Shown in pieces: positions 18,239-28,080 of a DNA stretch of 64,000 bases. Both the position numbers and the translations under genes were made by a program. Position 1 is the stretch's first letter, and each line of letters begins with the position of its first letter. The stretch lies in the NCBI RefSeq assembly GCF_018323885.1, contig NZ_AP024585.1, positions 2,418,001 through 2,482,000 of the forward strand, read 5' to 3'. The notes beneath the pieces were generated by a model, which saw only the letters and a list, made by a program, of their open reading frames with translations, was not told where the DNA came from and did not search any database. This stretch comes from Citrobacter amalonaticus. GTDB lineage: Bacteria > Pseudomonadota > Gammaproteobacteria > Enterobacterales > Enterobacteriaceae.

Positions 18239-18766
18239 TTATGCGCTCACCCGGCGAGCGGTCAAATAGTGCGCCTGCCAGTACTGATTCGACAAATGTG
18301 ACATTGTCACGCCTTGCGAGCTGGAGGCATGTATAAAGGAGTCATTGCCGATATAAACGCCAACGTGATGCACGTTCGGCTCCGTCTTAAAAAACACCAG
18401 ATCGCCGACTTTCAGCTCACGCTGACTGACTTTCTGCCCCATACGACTTTGCTCCTGCGCGGTACGCGGCAAGCGTCTATGGATAACCGAGGCAATAATT
18501 CTGCGCGTGAACGCCGAACAATCAATACCATTGCGACTGTCACCTCCCCAGCGGTAATCGGTTCCTCTCCACTGCGCAAATTCACTCATAATGCGATGCT
18601 TAAGCTGCGCTTTCTTATTCTGAACAGGCGCTTGTGAAAAGTGCCCTTCAGAATAAGAGAGTGGCGAAAAGGTATTGGCTCCCCAGTTTTTGGTCTGAAT
18701 TTTCACAAAGGCAAATGACGACGATGAGGCGGAAATAAGTAAAGTAAGTAATAAAATTCGTAACAT
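18239..18766 (-). CDS. NlpC/P60-family (C40) cell-wall peptidase
   Basis: 175 residues with a signal peptide of about 19 (ends SSFA) and a C-terminal NlpC/P60 domain. The catalytic Cys is in NGIDCSAFTRR near residue 82. The His is in HHVGVYIGND near 134 and the third residue in FIHASSSQG near 146. Conserved YRWGGDS and LKVGDLVFF blocks are also seen. The family cleaves murein peptide bonds, as in MepS/Spr. There is no lipobox, so a soluble periplasmic or secreted enzyme is likely. K-12 has no gene at this position, so it is an accessory insertion between ydbJ and nifJ. Confidence 0.85.
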   Translation of the reverse strand: MLRILLLTLLISASSSSFAFVKIQTKNWGANTFSPLSYSEGHFSQAPVQNKKAQLKHRIMSEFAQWRGTDYRWGGDSRNGIDCSAFTRRIIASVIHRRLPRTAQEQSRMGQKVSQRELKVGDLVFFKTEPNVHHVGVYIGNDSFIHASSSQGVTMSHLSNQYWQAHYLTARRVSA

Positions 18767-19327
18767 AACCTAATCAAAACAATTAAATACCTGAACACAT
18801 CCATACTTTTGGCGCACGAAAAAAGTTATCAATAATGATAAATAAAAGAGTTATTTTTGTTTTAACGTCTATTCACGATAACAAGAGTATCGACCTTCAA
18901 TAACGCAAAGGTTTACAGGCTCTTCCCGTCCTGAATTGCGCTCAGTATAGGCGCGGGCGGCCTGACACCGAACTTAAAAAGTCTTATTAAGAAATTCACA
19001 TCATGACGATAATGGCGAGGATAATAAATTCATTAAGGAAATCCTTAAAGAAAATCTCACTCCACTTTTGGACAATATGTTTTTAATATCGCCTGCCTCG
19101 CAGGCAATAACCAACTCATAACAAAAAAGCACAATTAAATATACAACCCGGTGTTACCTACCGGGCAATAAAATTGTCATTGTTTTTGCGAGCTTTGTGT
19201 CAATTTGTGCACTCGAAAGTGGCACAACTTCTAGGGAATACAGGAAAGTCCTATACTAGAGAAATAACTATCAGGACGCTAAGTGGTTTCCTGCGTCCCT
19301 CTTTTTTGCGCAATGTAAGGGTGTCAT
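18767..19327. other. AT-rich intergenic region upstream of nifJ
   Basis: 561 bases with no supported gene. It contains the promoters of the divergent NlpC/P60 gene and nifJ. A TATACT -10-like hexamer is at 19252-19257. A GTGGCAC element at 19219-19225 resembles a SoxS/MarA box core; E. coli ydbK is reported to be in the SoxS regulon. Both assignments are tentative. Nothing else recognised. Confidence 0.4.
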
Positions 19328-22300
19328 ATGATTACTATTGACGGTAATGGTGCAGTCGCTTCGGTGGCGTTTCGTACCAGTGAAGTTATCGCCATCTACC
19401 CCATTACGCCCAGTTCAACGATGGCTGAACAGGCTGACGCCTGGGCAGGCAACGGGCTGAAAAACATCTGGGGAGATACACCGCGCGTCGTCGAAATGCA
19501 GTCGGAAGGCGGTGCAATAGCGACCGTTCACGGTGCGCTGCAAACCGGCGCGCTTGCCACCTCCTTTACCTCTTCACAGGGGTTACTGCTGATGATCCCC
19601 ACGCTGTACAAACTGGCGGGACAATTAACCCCCTTTGTACTGCATGTCGCCGCCCGTACCGTGGCAACCCACGCGTTGTCGATTTTTGGCGATCATTCAG
19701 ACGTCATGGCGGTCCGCCAGACCGGCTGCGCCATGCTGTGCGCCGCAAGCGTACAGGAGGCGCAGGACTTCGCGCTGATCTCGCAAATCGCGACCCTGAA
19801 AAGCCGGGTTCCCTTTATTCACTTCTTTGATGGTTTCCGCACTTCGCATGAAATCAACAAAATCATCCCGCTGGCAGATGACACGATTCGCGGCCTGATG
19901 CCGCAGGCTGAAATTGATGCACATCGCGCCCGGGCGCTCAACCCAGAGCACCCGGTGATCCGCGGCACCTCAGCGAATCCCGATACGTATTTCCAGTCCC
20001 GCGAGGCGACCAACCCGTGGTATGACGCGGTATACGATCATGTCGAACAGGCGATGAATGATTTCGCTGCCGCAACCGGTCGTCAGTATCAGCCGTTCGA
20101 ATATTACGGTCATCCGCAGGCCGAACGGGTCATCATTCTGATGGGTTCTGCTATCGGCACCAGCGAAGAAGTGGTTGACGAACTGCTGACGCGCGGCGAG
20201 AAAGTCGGGGTGCTGAAAGTCCGCCTGTTCCGCCCCTTCTCAGCTAAACATCTGCTGCGGGCCTTGCCTGAATCCGTCCGCGCGGTTGCCGTGCTCGATC
20301 GCACCAAAGAACCGGGTGCCCAGGCCGAACCCCTGTATCTCGACGTGATGACCGCGCTGGCGGAAGCATTCAACGGCGGTGAGCGTGAAACGTTGCCGCG
20401 CATGATTGGCGGCCGTTATGGTCTCTCGTCAAAAGAGTTTGGCCCGGACTGCGTGCTCGCGGTCTTTAATGAACTGCGCCAGGCAAAACCCAAACCGCGC
20501 TTCACCGTTGGTATCTACGATGATGTCACCAACCTGTCGTTGCCATTGCCTGATAACACCTTGCCGACGACGGCGAAGCTGGAAGCACTATTTTACGGTC
20601 TCGGCAGTGACGGCAGCGTTTCGGCGACCAAGAACAACATCAAGATCATCGGTAATTCAACGCCGTGGTATGCCCAGGGCTACTTCGTGTATGACTCCAA
20701 AAAGGCAGGCGGTCTGACGGTGTCTCACCTGCGCGTGAGTGAACAGCCGATCCGCTCTGCTTACCTGATCTCACAGGCCGATTTTGTCGGCTGTCACCAG
20801 CTGCAGTTTATCGATAAATACCAGATGGCTGAACGACTGAAGCCTGGTGGTATTTTCCTGCTGAATACGCCGTATCCCGCAGATGAGGTCTGGTCACGCT
20901 TGCCACAGGAAGTACAGGCGGTACTGAACCAGAAGAAAGCGCGTTTTTACGTCATTAATGCGGCGAAAATCGCCCGTGAATGTGGCCTGGCGGCACGGAT
21001 TAACACCGTCATGCAGATGGCGTTTTTTCATCTGACTCAAATTCTGCCGGGCGATAGCGCGCTGGCTGAACTTCAGGGGGCAATTGCCAAAAGTTACAGC
21101 AGCAAAGGTCAGGACCTGGTGGAACGCAACTGGCAGGCACTGGCGCTGGCGCGCGAGTCTGTTGCTGAAGTGCCGCTGCAGGCGGTTGATCCGCACAGCG
21201 CCCACCGTCCTCCGGTGGTGTCTGACGCCGCGCCTGATTTTGTGAAGACGGTGACCGCGGCAATGCTCGCGGGGCTCGGCGATGCCCTTCCCGTCTCTGC
21301 GCTACCGCCCGACGGCACCTGGCCTATGGGTACCACCCGCTGGGAGAAACGCAACATCGCCGAAGCGATCCCCATCTGGAAAGAGGAGCTTTGCACTCAG
21401 TGTAACCACTGCGTTGCGGCCTGCCCGCACTCGGCTATTCGTGCCAAAGTGGTTTCGCCGGAAGCAATGGAGAATGCTCCCGCCAGCCTGCATTCGCTGG
21501 ATGTGAAATCACGCGATATGCGCGGACAGAAATACGTTCTGCAGGTCGCGCCGGAAGACTGCACCGGCTGTAATCTGTGTGTGGAAGTGTGCCCGGCGAA
21601 AGACCGTCAGAATCCGGAAATCAAGGCCATCAATATGCTGTCGCGCCTTGAGCACGTCGAAGAAGAGAAAGTGAATTATGACTTTTTCCTCAGTCTGCCG
21701 GAAATTGACCGCAATAAACTCGAACGCATTGATATTCGTACCTCTCAGTTGATTACGCCGCTGTTTGAATATTCCGGTGCCTGTTCCGGCTGTGGCGAAA
21801 CGCCGTATATCAAGTTACTGACCCAACTCTATGGCGACAGAATGCTGATTGCCAACGCCACGGGGTGTTCGTCAATTTACGGTGGGAACCTGCCTTCCAC
21901 ACCGTACACAACCGATGCCAATGGGCGCGGTCCCGCATGGGCAAACTCGCTGTTTGAGGATAACGCAGAGTTCGGTCTGGGCTTTCGTCTGACTGTCGAT
22001 CAGCATCGCTTACGCGTGCTGCGTCTGCTCGAACAGTTTGCCGACCAGATCCCGGCTGAACTGAACGACGCTTTACATACCGATGCGACCCCTGACGTGC
22101 GTCGTGAGCAAGTTGCCGCGCTGCGTCAGCATCTGAAGGATGTCGATGGTGCACGTGAACTGCTCACCGACGCCGATGCGCTGGTTGAAAAATCCATCTG
22201 GCTGATCGGCGGCGATGGCTGGGCCTACGATATTGGCTTCGGCGGGCTGGATCATGTAATGAGCCTGACTGAAAACGTCAATATTCTGGTGCTGGATACG

Positions 22301-22852
22301 CAGTGCTACTCCAACACGGGCGGTCAGGCCTCGAAAGCCACACCGCTTGGCGCGGTAACGAAATTTGGTGAGCACGGCAAACGGAAGGCGCGTAAAGATC
22401 TGGGCGTCAGCATGATGATGTACGGTCATGTCTATGTCGCACAGATTTCGCTCGGGGCGCAACTCAACCAGACCGTGAAGGCGATTCAGGAAGCGGAAGC
22501 GTATCCTGGTCCGTCGCTGATCATCGCCTACAGCCCGTGTGAAGAACACGGCTATGACCTCGCACTGAGTCACGATCAGATGCGTCAGTTGACGGCGACC
22601 GGCTTCTGGCCACTCTACCGCTTTGACCCACGTCGTGCGGATGAGGGCAAATTGCCGCTGGCGCTGGACTCTCGCCCGCCGTCAGATGCGCTGGCAGAGA
22701 CATTACTCAACGAGCAGCGTTTCCGTCGCCTGAATGCGCAGCAACCAGAAGTGGCAGAGCAGTTATGGAAGGACGCCGCGGCCGATCTGCAAAAACGCTA
22801 TGACTTCCTGGCGCAACTGGCCGGTAAAGCGGAGAAGACCAGTACTGACTGA
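19328..22852 (+). CDS. nifJ: pyruvate:ferredoxin/flavodoxin oxidoreductase
   Basis: 1174 residues, same length as E. coli YdbK. Oxidises pyruvate with CoA to acetyl-CoA and CO2, passing electrons to flavodoxin or ferredoxin; uses thiamine diphosphate and iron-sulfur clusters. Domain order is typical. An N-terminal TPP pyrimidine-binding region (ITPSSTMAEQAD) comes first. Two 4Fe-4S motifs follow, CTQCNHCVAACPH and CTGCNLCVEVCPAKD, near residues 690-760. The cluster Cys-rich ACSGCGETPY and NATGCSSIYGG are near 820-850, and TPP-binding GDGWAYDIGFGG is near 960. In enterobacteria it is linked to oxidative-stress defence and anaerobic pyruvate use. The ATG follows AATGTAAGGGTGTC. Confidence 0.95.
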   Translation: MITIDGNGAVASVAFRTSEVIAIYPITPSSTMAEQADAWAGNGLKNIWGDTPRVVEMQSEGGAIATVHGALQTGALATSFTSSQGLLLMIPTLYKLAGQLTPFVLHVAARTVATHALSIFGDHSDVMAVRQTGCAMLCAASVQEAQDFALISQIATLKSRVPFIHFFDGFRTSHEINKIIPLADDTIRGLMPQAEIDAHRARALNPEHPVIRGTSANPDTYFQSREATNPWYDAVYDHVEQAMNDFAAATGRQYQPFEYYGHPQAERVIILMGSAIGTSEEVVDELLTRGEKVGVLKVRLFRPFSAKHLLRALPESVRAVAVLDRTKEPGAQAEPLYLDVMTALAEAFNGGERETLPRMIGGRYGLSSKEFGPDCVLAVFNELRQAKPKPRFTVGIYDDVTNLSLPLPDNTLPTTAKLEALFYGLGSDGSVSATKNNIKIIGNSTPWYAQGYFVYDSKKAGGLTVSHLRVSEQPIRSAYLISQADFVGCHQLQFIDKYQMAERLKPGGIFLLNTPYPADEVWSRLPQEVQAVLNQKKARFYVINAAKIARECGLAARINTVMQMAFFHLTQILPGDSALAELQGAIAKSYSSKGQDLVERNWQALALARESVAEVPLQAVDPHSAHRPPVVSDAAPDFVKTVTAAMLAGLGDALPVSALPPDGTWPMGTTRWEKRNIAEAIPIWKEELCTQCNHCVAACPHSAIRAKVVSPEAMENAPASLHSLDVKSRDMRGQKYVLQVAPEDCTGCNLCVEVCPAKDRQNPEIKAINMLSRLEHVEEEKVNYDFFLSLPEIDRNKLERIDIRTSQLITPLFEYSGACSGCGETPYIKLLTQLYGDRMLIANATGCSSIYGGNLPSTPYTTDANGRGPAWANSLFEDNAEFGLGFRLTVDQHRLRVLRLLEQFADQIPAELNDALHTDATPDVRREQVAALRQHLKDVDGARELLTDADALVEKSIWLIGGDGWAYDIGFGGLDHVMSLTENVNILVLDTQCYSNTGGQASKATPLGAVTKFGEHGKRKARKDLGVSMMMYGHVYVAQISLGAQLNQTVKAIQEAEAYPGPSLIIAYSPCEEHGYDLALSHDQMRQLTATGFWPLYRFDPRRADEGKLPLALDSRPPSDALAETLLNEQRFRRLNAQQPEVAEQLWKDAAADLQKRYDFLAQLAGKAEKTSTD

Positions 22853-22872
22853 TCGGAGGGTTCACGTCGGCC

Positions 22873-22902
22873 AAAAAAAAGCCCGAACATCTGTTCGGGC
22901 TT
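22873..22902 (-). terminator. Rho-independent terminator of micC
   Basis: 10-bp stem AAGCCCGAAC/GTTCGGGCTT (22879-22902), loop of four, with eight T on the minus strand. On the plus strand the tail is only TTGTCAATTT, so it would stop nifJ transcripts less well. Confidence 0.85.
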
Positions 22903-22982
22903 GTCAATTTCTTTGTCGGCAAATCAGTACGCGTTGCATTGGACCAACAAAAAAGCAGTATGTGACAATAAAGGCATATAAC
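22873..22982 (-). ncRNA. micC: small RNA MicC
   Basis: About 110 bases on the minus strand between nifJ and ompN, the locus of E. coli MicC. The 5' end GTTATATGCCTTTATTGTCA agrees with the E. coli sequence as I remember it; this is the segment that pairs with the ompC leader to block translation, helped by Hfq. The centre is diverged. The 3' end is a strong terminator: stem AAGCCCGAAC/GTTCGGGCTT with a 4-base loop and eight U residues. The 5' end at 22982 and 3' end at 22873 are placed by that comparison. The RNA is divergent from ompN. Confidence 0.9.
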
Positions 22983-23208
22983 GAACGAAGAATATCGCAC
23001 TGGATTTATTTTGTATAATTTTTATTTTATATGCTTTATGCAATTATATTCACACCAATTATTGTCATTTCGATGGAATTATTTATTTAAGGTTTCACTT
23101 AAGACGTAACAATTGATACTTATCTCTTTACGGAACTTCTCCTTTAGCATGTTTTTACTCCCCAACAGAGGGAGTGAAAGCTAAATATAAAACTAAAGGA
23201 TTACTGCG

Positions 23209-24333
23209 ATGAAAAGAAAAGTACTGGCCCTTGTCATCCCTGCCCTGTTAGCAGCAGGCGCAGCACATGCTGCTGAAGTTTATAATAAAGACGGCAACAA
23301 ATTAGATCTTTATGGCAAAGTTGATGGTCTGCATTATTTCTCTGATAATGCCAACAGTGATGGCGATCAAACTTATGTTCGTATGGGCTTTAAAGGTGAA
23401 ACACAAATTAATGATCAACTGACCGGTTACGGTCAGTGGGAATATCAGGTTAACGCCAACACTACCGAAGGCGACCACGGCAACAGCTTCACGCGTCTTG
23501 CTTTTGCTGGCCTGAAATTTGGTGAATACGGTTCATTCGACTACGGTCGTAACTACGGCGTGATGTATGACGTGGAAGGCTGGACCGATATGCTGCCTGA
23601 ATTCGGCGGCGACTCCTACACCTATTCCGATAACTTTATGGTAGGTCGCACCAACGGTGTTGCCACTTACCGTAACACGGACTTCTTCGGTCTGGTAAAC
23701 GGTCTGAACTTCGCACTGCAGTATCAGGGTGCCAACGAAGATCAAATCACCAATGAGCAGGAAGGTACTGGCAACGGCGGCGATCGTACTGTCCAGAACT
23801 CCAACGGCGACGGTTTCGGTATCTCGTCGACCTATGACTTCGGAATGGGCGTTAGCTTCGGTGCAGCCTACACCACCTCCGACCGTACCAACGAGCAAGT
23901 CAATGCGGGTGGCCGCGTCGCGGGTGGCGATAAGGCAGATGCCTGGACAGCGGGTCTGAAATATGACGCCAACAACATTTATCTGGCTACCATGTACTCT
24001 GAAACCCGTAACATGACCCCGTACGGTGATGACGGCGTAGCAAACAAAACCCAGAACTTTGAAGTGACGGCGCAATACCAGTTCGACTTCGGTCTGCGTC
24101 CGGCGGTGTCCTTCCTGATGTCAAAAGGTAAAGATCTGACCGGTCAGGGCAATGACGACAGCAAAGATCTGGTGAAATACGCGGATGTTGGCGCGACTTA
24201 CTACTTCAACAAAAACATGTCCACCTACGTTGATTATAAAATCAACCTGCTGGATAACGACGACAACTTCTATTCTCGTAACAATATTAATACCGATGAC
24301 GTCGTCGCACTCGGTATGGTCTATCAGTTCTAA
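23209..24333 (+). CDS. ompN: general porin OmpN
   Basis: 374 residues, OmpC/OmpF-type trimeric outer-membrane porin. A 21-residue signal peptide ends AAHA and the mature start [19 protein letters not shown] is classic. PEFGGDSY lies in the constriction-loop region near residue 140. Sixteen amphipathic strands end in the C-terminal Phe (ALGMVYQF) recognised by the Bam machinery. The locus beside micC and uspF is that of E. coli ompN, and the length matches OmpN (377) more than OmpC or OmpF. Small solutes and some antibiotics pass through such porins. The upstream region shared with micC is AT-rich. Confidence 0.92.
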   Translation: MKRKVLALVIPALLAAGAAHAAEVYNKDGNKLDLYGKVDGLHYFSDNANSDGDQTYVRMGFKGETQINDQLTGYGQWEYQVNANTTEGDHGNSFTRLAFAGLKFGEYGSFDYGRNYGVMYDVEGWTDMLPEFGGDSYTYSDNFMVGRTNGVATYRNTDFFGLVNGLNFALQYQGANEDQITNEQEGTGNGGDRTVQNSNGDGFGISSTYDFGMGVSFGAAYTTSDRTNEQVNAGGRVAGGDKADAWTAGLKYDANNIYLATMYSETRNMTPYGDDGVANKTQNFEVTAQYQFDFGLRPAVSFLMSKGKDLTGQGNDDSKDLVKYADVGATYYFNKNMSTYVDYKINLLDNDDNFYSRNNINTDDVVALGMVYQF

Positions 24334-24341
24334 GCCCTTCT

Positions 24342-24361
24342 GCCCGCTGGTATCGGCGGGC
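24342..24361 (+). terminator. terminator-like hairpin after ompN
   Basis: 6-bp stem GCCCGC/GCGGGC with an 8-base loop, followed by TTCTGCCCTTTCCC, 8 bases after the stop. Confidence 0.5.
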
Positions 24362-24489
24362 TTCTGCCCTTTCCCTCACCGTCATAACCCATTCGTTTTG
24401 CCTATAACAAAATGCGATATCACGAAGACTAAAATCCCCGTGGGTTAAATGATATATTCATGGTATGACCTGCCGTCGAGGATGCCGCC

Positions 24490-24702
24490 ATGAACCATCA
24501 GCCTGTAAAATCATCACGAATTGCCTCCGTCGGCTATGACGAGAAATCCTCAACGCTGGAAATCCGTTTCTACCAGACCGGTGTTCTGCAATATCGCGGT
24601 GTTCCTGCGCATATATACCGAAATTTTCTTTCTGTGGTCTCAAAAGGCCGATTTTATGACGGCGTTATTAAGGGAAAGTACCCGGAAATCAAAAGCAAAT
24701 AA
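24490..24702 (+). CDS. small KTSC-domain protein
   Basis: 70 residues, almost entirely one KTSC domain: SSRIASVGYDEKSSTLEIRF near residues 8-27, GVLQYRGVPAHIYRNFL and the end KGRFYDGVIKGKYPEIK. KTSC proteins are small cytosolic proteins sometimes fused or adjacent to Lys-tRNA synthetase-like or DNA/RNA enzymes; no function is proven. The ATG is preceded by GAGGATGCCGCC, a fair ribosome site. It lies alone between ompN and uspF, where E. coli K-12 has no gene that I recall. Confidence 0.75.
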   Translation: MNHQPVKSSRIASVGYDEKSSTLEIRFYQTGVLQYRGVPAHIYRNFLSVVSKGRFYDGVIKGKYPEIKSK

Positions 24703-24744
24703 TGTTGAATTGTGATCTTTGTCATTGTACTGAATCGGTGATAA

Positions 24745-25218
<474 letters not shown>

Positions 25219-25225
25219 CATTTTC

Positions 25226-25250
25226 AGCCCGCACATCGCTGCGGGCTTTT
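25226..25250 (+). terminator. Rho-independent terminator of uspF
   Basis: 8-bp stem AGCCCGCA/TGCGGGCT, loop of six, then TTTTCGTT, 7 bases after the uspF stop. Confidence 0.75.
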
Positions 25251-25288
25251 CGTTGTGCCATAACCGGTGTTGCTGATCAATCCACGCC

Positions 25289-26482
25289 TCAGACGGTGGC
25301 CTTTTCTTGCGTCAGACCAGGCACCAGAATCACTTTTCGACACGCCTCTTCACGCTTTTCAAATATTTCGTAACCCCGCGCGGCCTCTTCGAGTGGCATA
25401 TGGTGAGTCACGATTTCTTCCGGTGTCAGTAGCCCCTGTTCAATGAGACTAAGCAGATCCGGTAGATAAGCATGCACGTGGGTCTGACCCATTTTGAAGG
25501 TCAGTCCTTTGTCAAAGGCATCACCAAACATGAATCCATGAATAAAACCGGCATACACGCCAGGGACGCTGACGACCCCACCACGGCGCACAGCGGCGAT
25601 ACATTGCCGGAGCGCTTTACCGCTGCTGCCTTCAATTTTCAACGTGCTCAGTACGGTTTCTGTCAGACTGCCCTTCGCCTCAAAACCGACAGCATCAATC
25701 ACCGCATCCACACCGCGATGTCCGGGCGTGTTATCAATGATCCATTCTGCCGGATCGTCGTTTTTATCAAAATTAATCGGGATCGCGCCGTAACGCTGAT
25801 GCGCAAACTCGAGCCGGTAGTCGTTATGATCAATGATAAAAATATGCTCCGCACCGTTCAGCCGGGCACAGGCGGCGCAGAGTAAACCCACCGGGCCCGC
25901 GCCAAAGATAGCCACGCTTGAACCCTGCCTGATGTCGGCATTCTTCACCGCTTGCCACGCTGTTGGCAAAATATCTGACAGAAAAAGCACCTTTTCATCC
26001 GGCAATGTATCCGGCACTTTGAAGGGGCCGGCATTCGCCTTCGGGACGCGGACAAATTCTGCCTGCCCGCCGGGGATCCCGCCGTAGAGATCGCTGTAGC
26101 CAAACAGCGCGGCGGGCGGCGTGATGTTTTTACGGTTCAGGGCTGCACCTTTACCGCTGTTGGTATTTTCGCAGGCGGCATATTGATGCAGATGACAGAA
26201 AAAGCACTCACCACAGGCGATGACAAAAGGTATCACCACCCGATCGCCTTTACTGACTGCCGTCACCTCCGGACCGGTCTCCACCACTTCGCCCATAAAC
26301 TCATGACCAAAAATATCGCCATGATGCGTACCAGGGATTTTGCCGCGGTAAAGATGCAAATCCGATCCGCAAATGGCGGTGGCGGTCACGCGAAGAATAA
26401 TATCGTCCGGCGCCTCAAGGCCCGGATCGGGCACAGAATCAACGCTAACGTGATGCGGGCCATGATAAGTGAGTGCTTTCAT
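25289..26482 (-). CDS. zinc-dependent alcohol/formaldehyde dehydrogenase family protein
   Basis: 397 residues, medium-chain dehydrogenase. Catalytic zinc site: [12 protein letters not shown] with the Cys near residue 38, and [10 protein letters not shown] near 60. The structural zinc lobe is [18 protein letters not shown], with four Cys near 88-104. The Rossmann motif [12 protein letters not shown] is near 190. The long loop and C-terminal region are like glutathione-independent formaldehyde dehydrogenase and related threonine-type enzymes. The substrate is not deducible. It is 33 bases downstream of an SDR gene on the same strand and is likely co-transcribed. Absent at this locus in E. coli K-12. 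Confidence 0.85.
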   Translation of the reverse strand: MKALTYHGPHHVSVDSVPDPGLEAPDDIILRVTATAICGSDLHLYRGKIPGTHHGDIFGHEFMGEVVETGPEVTAVSKGDRVVIPFVIACGECFFCHLHQYAACENTNSGKGAALNRKNITPPAALFGYSDLYGGIPGGQAEFVRVPKANAGPFKVPDTLPDEKVLFLSDILPTAWQAVKNADIRQGSSVAIFGAGPVGLLCAACARLNGAEHIFIIDHNDYRLEFAHQRYGAIPINFDKNDDPAEWIIDNTPGHRGVDAVIDAVGFEAKGSLTETVLSTLKIEGSSGKALRQCIAAVRRGGVVSVPGVYAGFIHGFMFGDAFDKGLTFKMGQTHVHAYLPDLLSLIEQGLLTPEEIVTHHMPLEEAARGYEIFEKREEACRKVILVPGLTQEKATV

Positions 26483-26515
26483 TCACATTTCTCCTGTTGG
26501 CTGGCAAACCGCGCT

Positions 26516-27424
26516 TTATAAGGTCCCGGTGCCACCGTCTGAACACCAGACCTGACCGGACGTGTAGCTGTTCTCTGGTGCCGCCAGCGTGACATACAGC
26601 GGTGCGATCTCCGCCGGTTGACCGGGTCGACCAAGCGGGGACTGCGCGCCAAATTTCTCGATTTTTTCCTGTGGCTGACCTCCGCAGCACTGCAACACCG
26701 TCCAGTAGGGACCCGGCGCGACGGCGTTAACCCGAATCCCCTTCGGCGCCAGTTGTTTCGCCAGCGATTTGGTGAAGACGGCGATCGCCGCTTTGGTTTG
26801 CGCATAATCCAACAGGATATCGCTCGGTTCGTACGCCTGGACTGAGGTGGTGTTAATGATCACACTGCCCGATGAGAGATGACGAAGTGCAGCCTTCGTA
26901 ATCCAGAATGTCGCGTAAACATTGGTCTTGAACGTGGCATCAAACGCTTCGGTAGTGAGATCGTCAATTGACTCACAGAATTGCTGGCGCCCCGCGTTAT
27001 TCACCAGGATATCCAGCCCGCCTAACGCATCTACCGCCTGGTTAACCAGCGTCTGGCAGAAGGTTTCATCGCGGATATCACCCGGAATCGCGGCCACGTT
27101 CCTGCCTGCTTTTTGAATCAGTTCAACCACTTCACGGGCATCTTCTTCTTCATCAGGTAAATAATTAATTGCCACATCGGCACCTTCCCGCGCATAAGCA
27201 ATCGCCACCGCGCGACCAATACCGGAATCGCCCCCAGTGATTAAGACTTTCTTGCCATTAAGCCTGCCGCTCCCTTGATAGCTCTCTTCGCCATGATCGG
27301 GACGAGGCTGCATTTTACTGGCAAGTCCTGGAAAAGGTTGTTTTTGGTGCGGAAATGGCGGAGCCGGAAAATGCTCAGAATGCGTTTTATTGGTGATCTG
27401 CTTTTGATTATTCTGGTCAGCCAT
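26516..27424 (-). CDS. SDR-family oxidoreductase (YghA-like)
   Basis: 302 residues. A 50-residue Pro- and Gln-rich extension (QKQPFPGLASKMQP) precedes a short-chain dehydrogenase. This layout is typical of the YghA/YhxC group. The cofactor motif ITGGDSGIGRAVA is near residue 62, NNAGRQQ near 140, the catalytic Ser in INTTSVQAY near 192 and YAQTK (Tyr-x3-Lys) near 205. The end is SGQVWCSDGG. It probably reduces an aldehyde or ketone with NAD(P)H; the substrate is unknown. It is first of a two-gene unit with the zinc dehydrogenase. The neighbouring yciG/yciF stress genes suggest stationary-phase expression, which is inference. Confidence 0.85.
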   Translation of the reverse strand: MADQNNQKQITNKTHSEHFPAPPFPHQKQPFPGLASKMQPRPDHGEESYQGSGRLNGKKVLITGGDSGIGRAVAIAYAREGADVAINYLPDEEEDAREVVELIQKAGRNVAAIPGDIRDETFCQTLVNQAVDALGGLDILVNNAGRQQFCESIDDLTTEAFDATFKTNVYATFWITKAALRHLSSGSVIINTTSVQAYEPSDILLDYAQTKAAIAVFTKSLAKQLAPKGIRVNAVAPGPYWTVLQCCGGQPQEKIEKFGAQSPLGRPGQPAEIAPLYVTLAAPENSYTSGQVWCSDGGTGTL

Positions 27425-27802
27425 GCGTTTACCTCTCGTTATTTTTCCTACGGACTTTTAAGCGTAGAACAAAATTGGCGAGAAGGTTCTCAAAGCCGTC
27501 TGAGTGATTAATTTTCGGTCATTCAAACGCCGCCTCTTAATGAATACTGTTTTATTCTGAAGACTATTTTTTTAATCGCCCTGCGCTCAGACAGTTACAT
27601 ACCAACATTTACAAAACCCCCATAAAATAAGCGAGGCGGGTGTTTTCGATAATATATTGAAAAGTAACCCGTCAATTTTTTCTGATTTTCTGTGGAAATT
27701 TGACTCCTCGCGGATAGCCGCTAACTTTAAGCCCTGAACAACGACGGATACAAATTACATTTTTGTATCTGACTGACATAACCGATATACAAGAGGTGAG
27801 AT
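27425..27802. other. AT-rich intergenic region between the SDR gene and yciG
   Basis: 378 bases holding divergent promoters. No open frame with a ribosome site, no repeat, and no known RNA was recognised. AAGAGGTGAG before the yciG ATG is a strong ribosome site. Confidence 0.5.
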
Positions 27803-27988
27803 ATGGCAGAGCATCGTGGTGGTTCCGGTAATTTCGCAGAAGACCGTGATAAAGCATCTGAAGCGGGTAAAAAAGGCGGTCAGCACAGCGGCGGGAACTT
27901 CAAAAACGATCCGCAGCGTGCATCCGAAGCAGGGAAAAAAGGCGGTCAGAACAGCCATAGTGGCGGACGTAAGTCTGATAACTCCTGA
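27803..27988 (+). CDS. yciG: small stress protein YciG (KGG-repeat)
   Basis: 61 residues, highly hydrophilic. Two copies of a KGG/con-10 type repeat are visible: DRDKASEAGKKGGQHSGGNF and DPQRASEAGKKGGQNS, each fitting the short LEA-like pattern of Bacillus GsiB and Neurospora con-10. It matches E. coli YciG, which is RpoS-dependent and affects motility and stress survival. AGGTGAG is 5 bases upstream of the ATG. It is followed by yciF after a hairpin. In K-12 yciGFE is near trp, so the location beside a bd oxidase is different. Confidence 0.9.
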   Translation: MAEHRGGSGNFAEDRDKASEAGKKGGQHSGGNFKNDPQRASEAGKKGGQNSHSGGRKSDNS

Positions 27989-28025
27989 TTGTAAGACTGC
28001 TTTAGCCTTTAATAAATAAAGTGTC

Positions 28026-28060
28026 CTGCGGGTCTGTCTGTAGACTCGCAGTTATTTTTT
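28026..28060 (+). terminator. terminator/attenuator between yciG and yciF
   Basis: 10-bp stem CTGCGGGTCT/AGACTCGCAG (one G-T pair) with a 6-base loop, then TTATTTTTT. It would make yciG mRNA more abundant than the yciG-yciF read-through. Confidence 0.75.
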
Positions 28061-28080
28061 CTGAACCGGGAGAGGATGTT

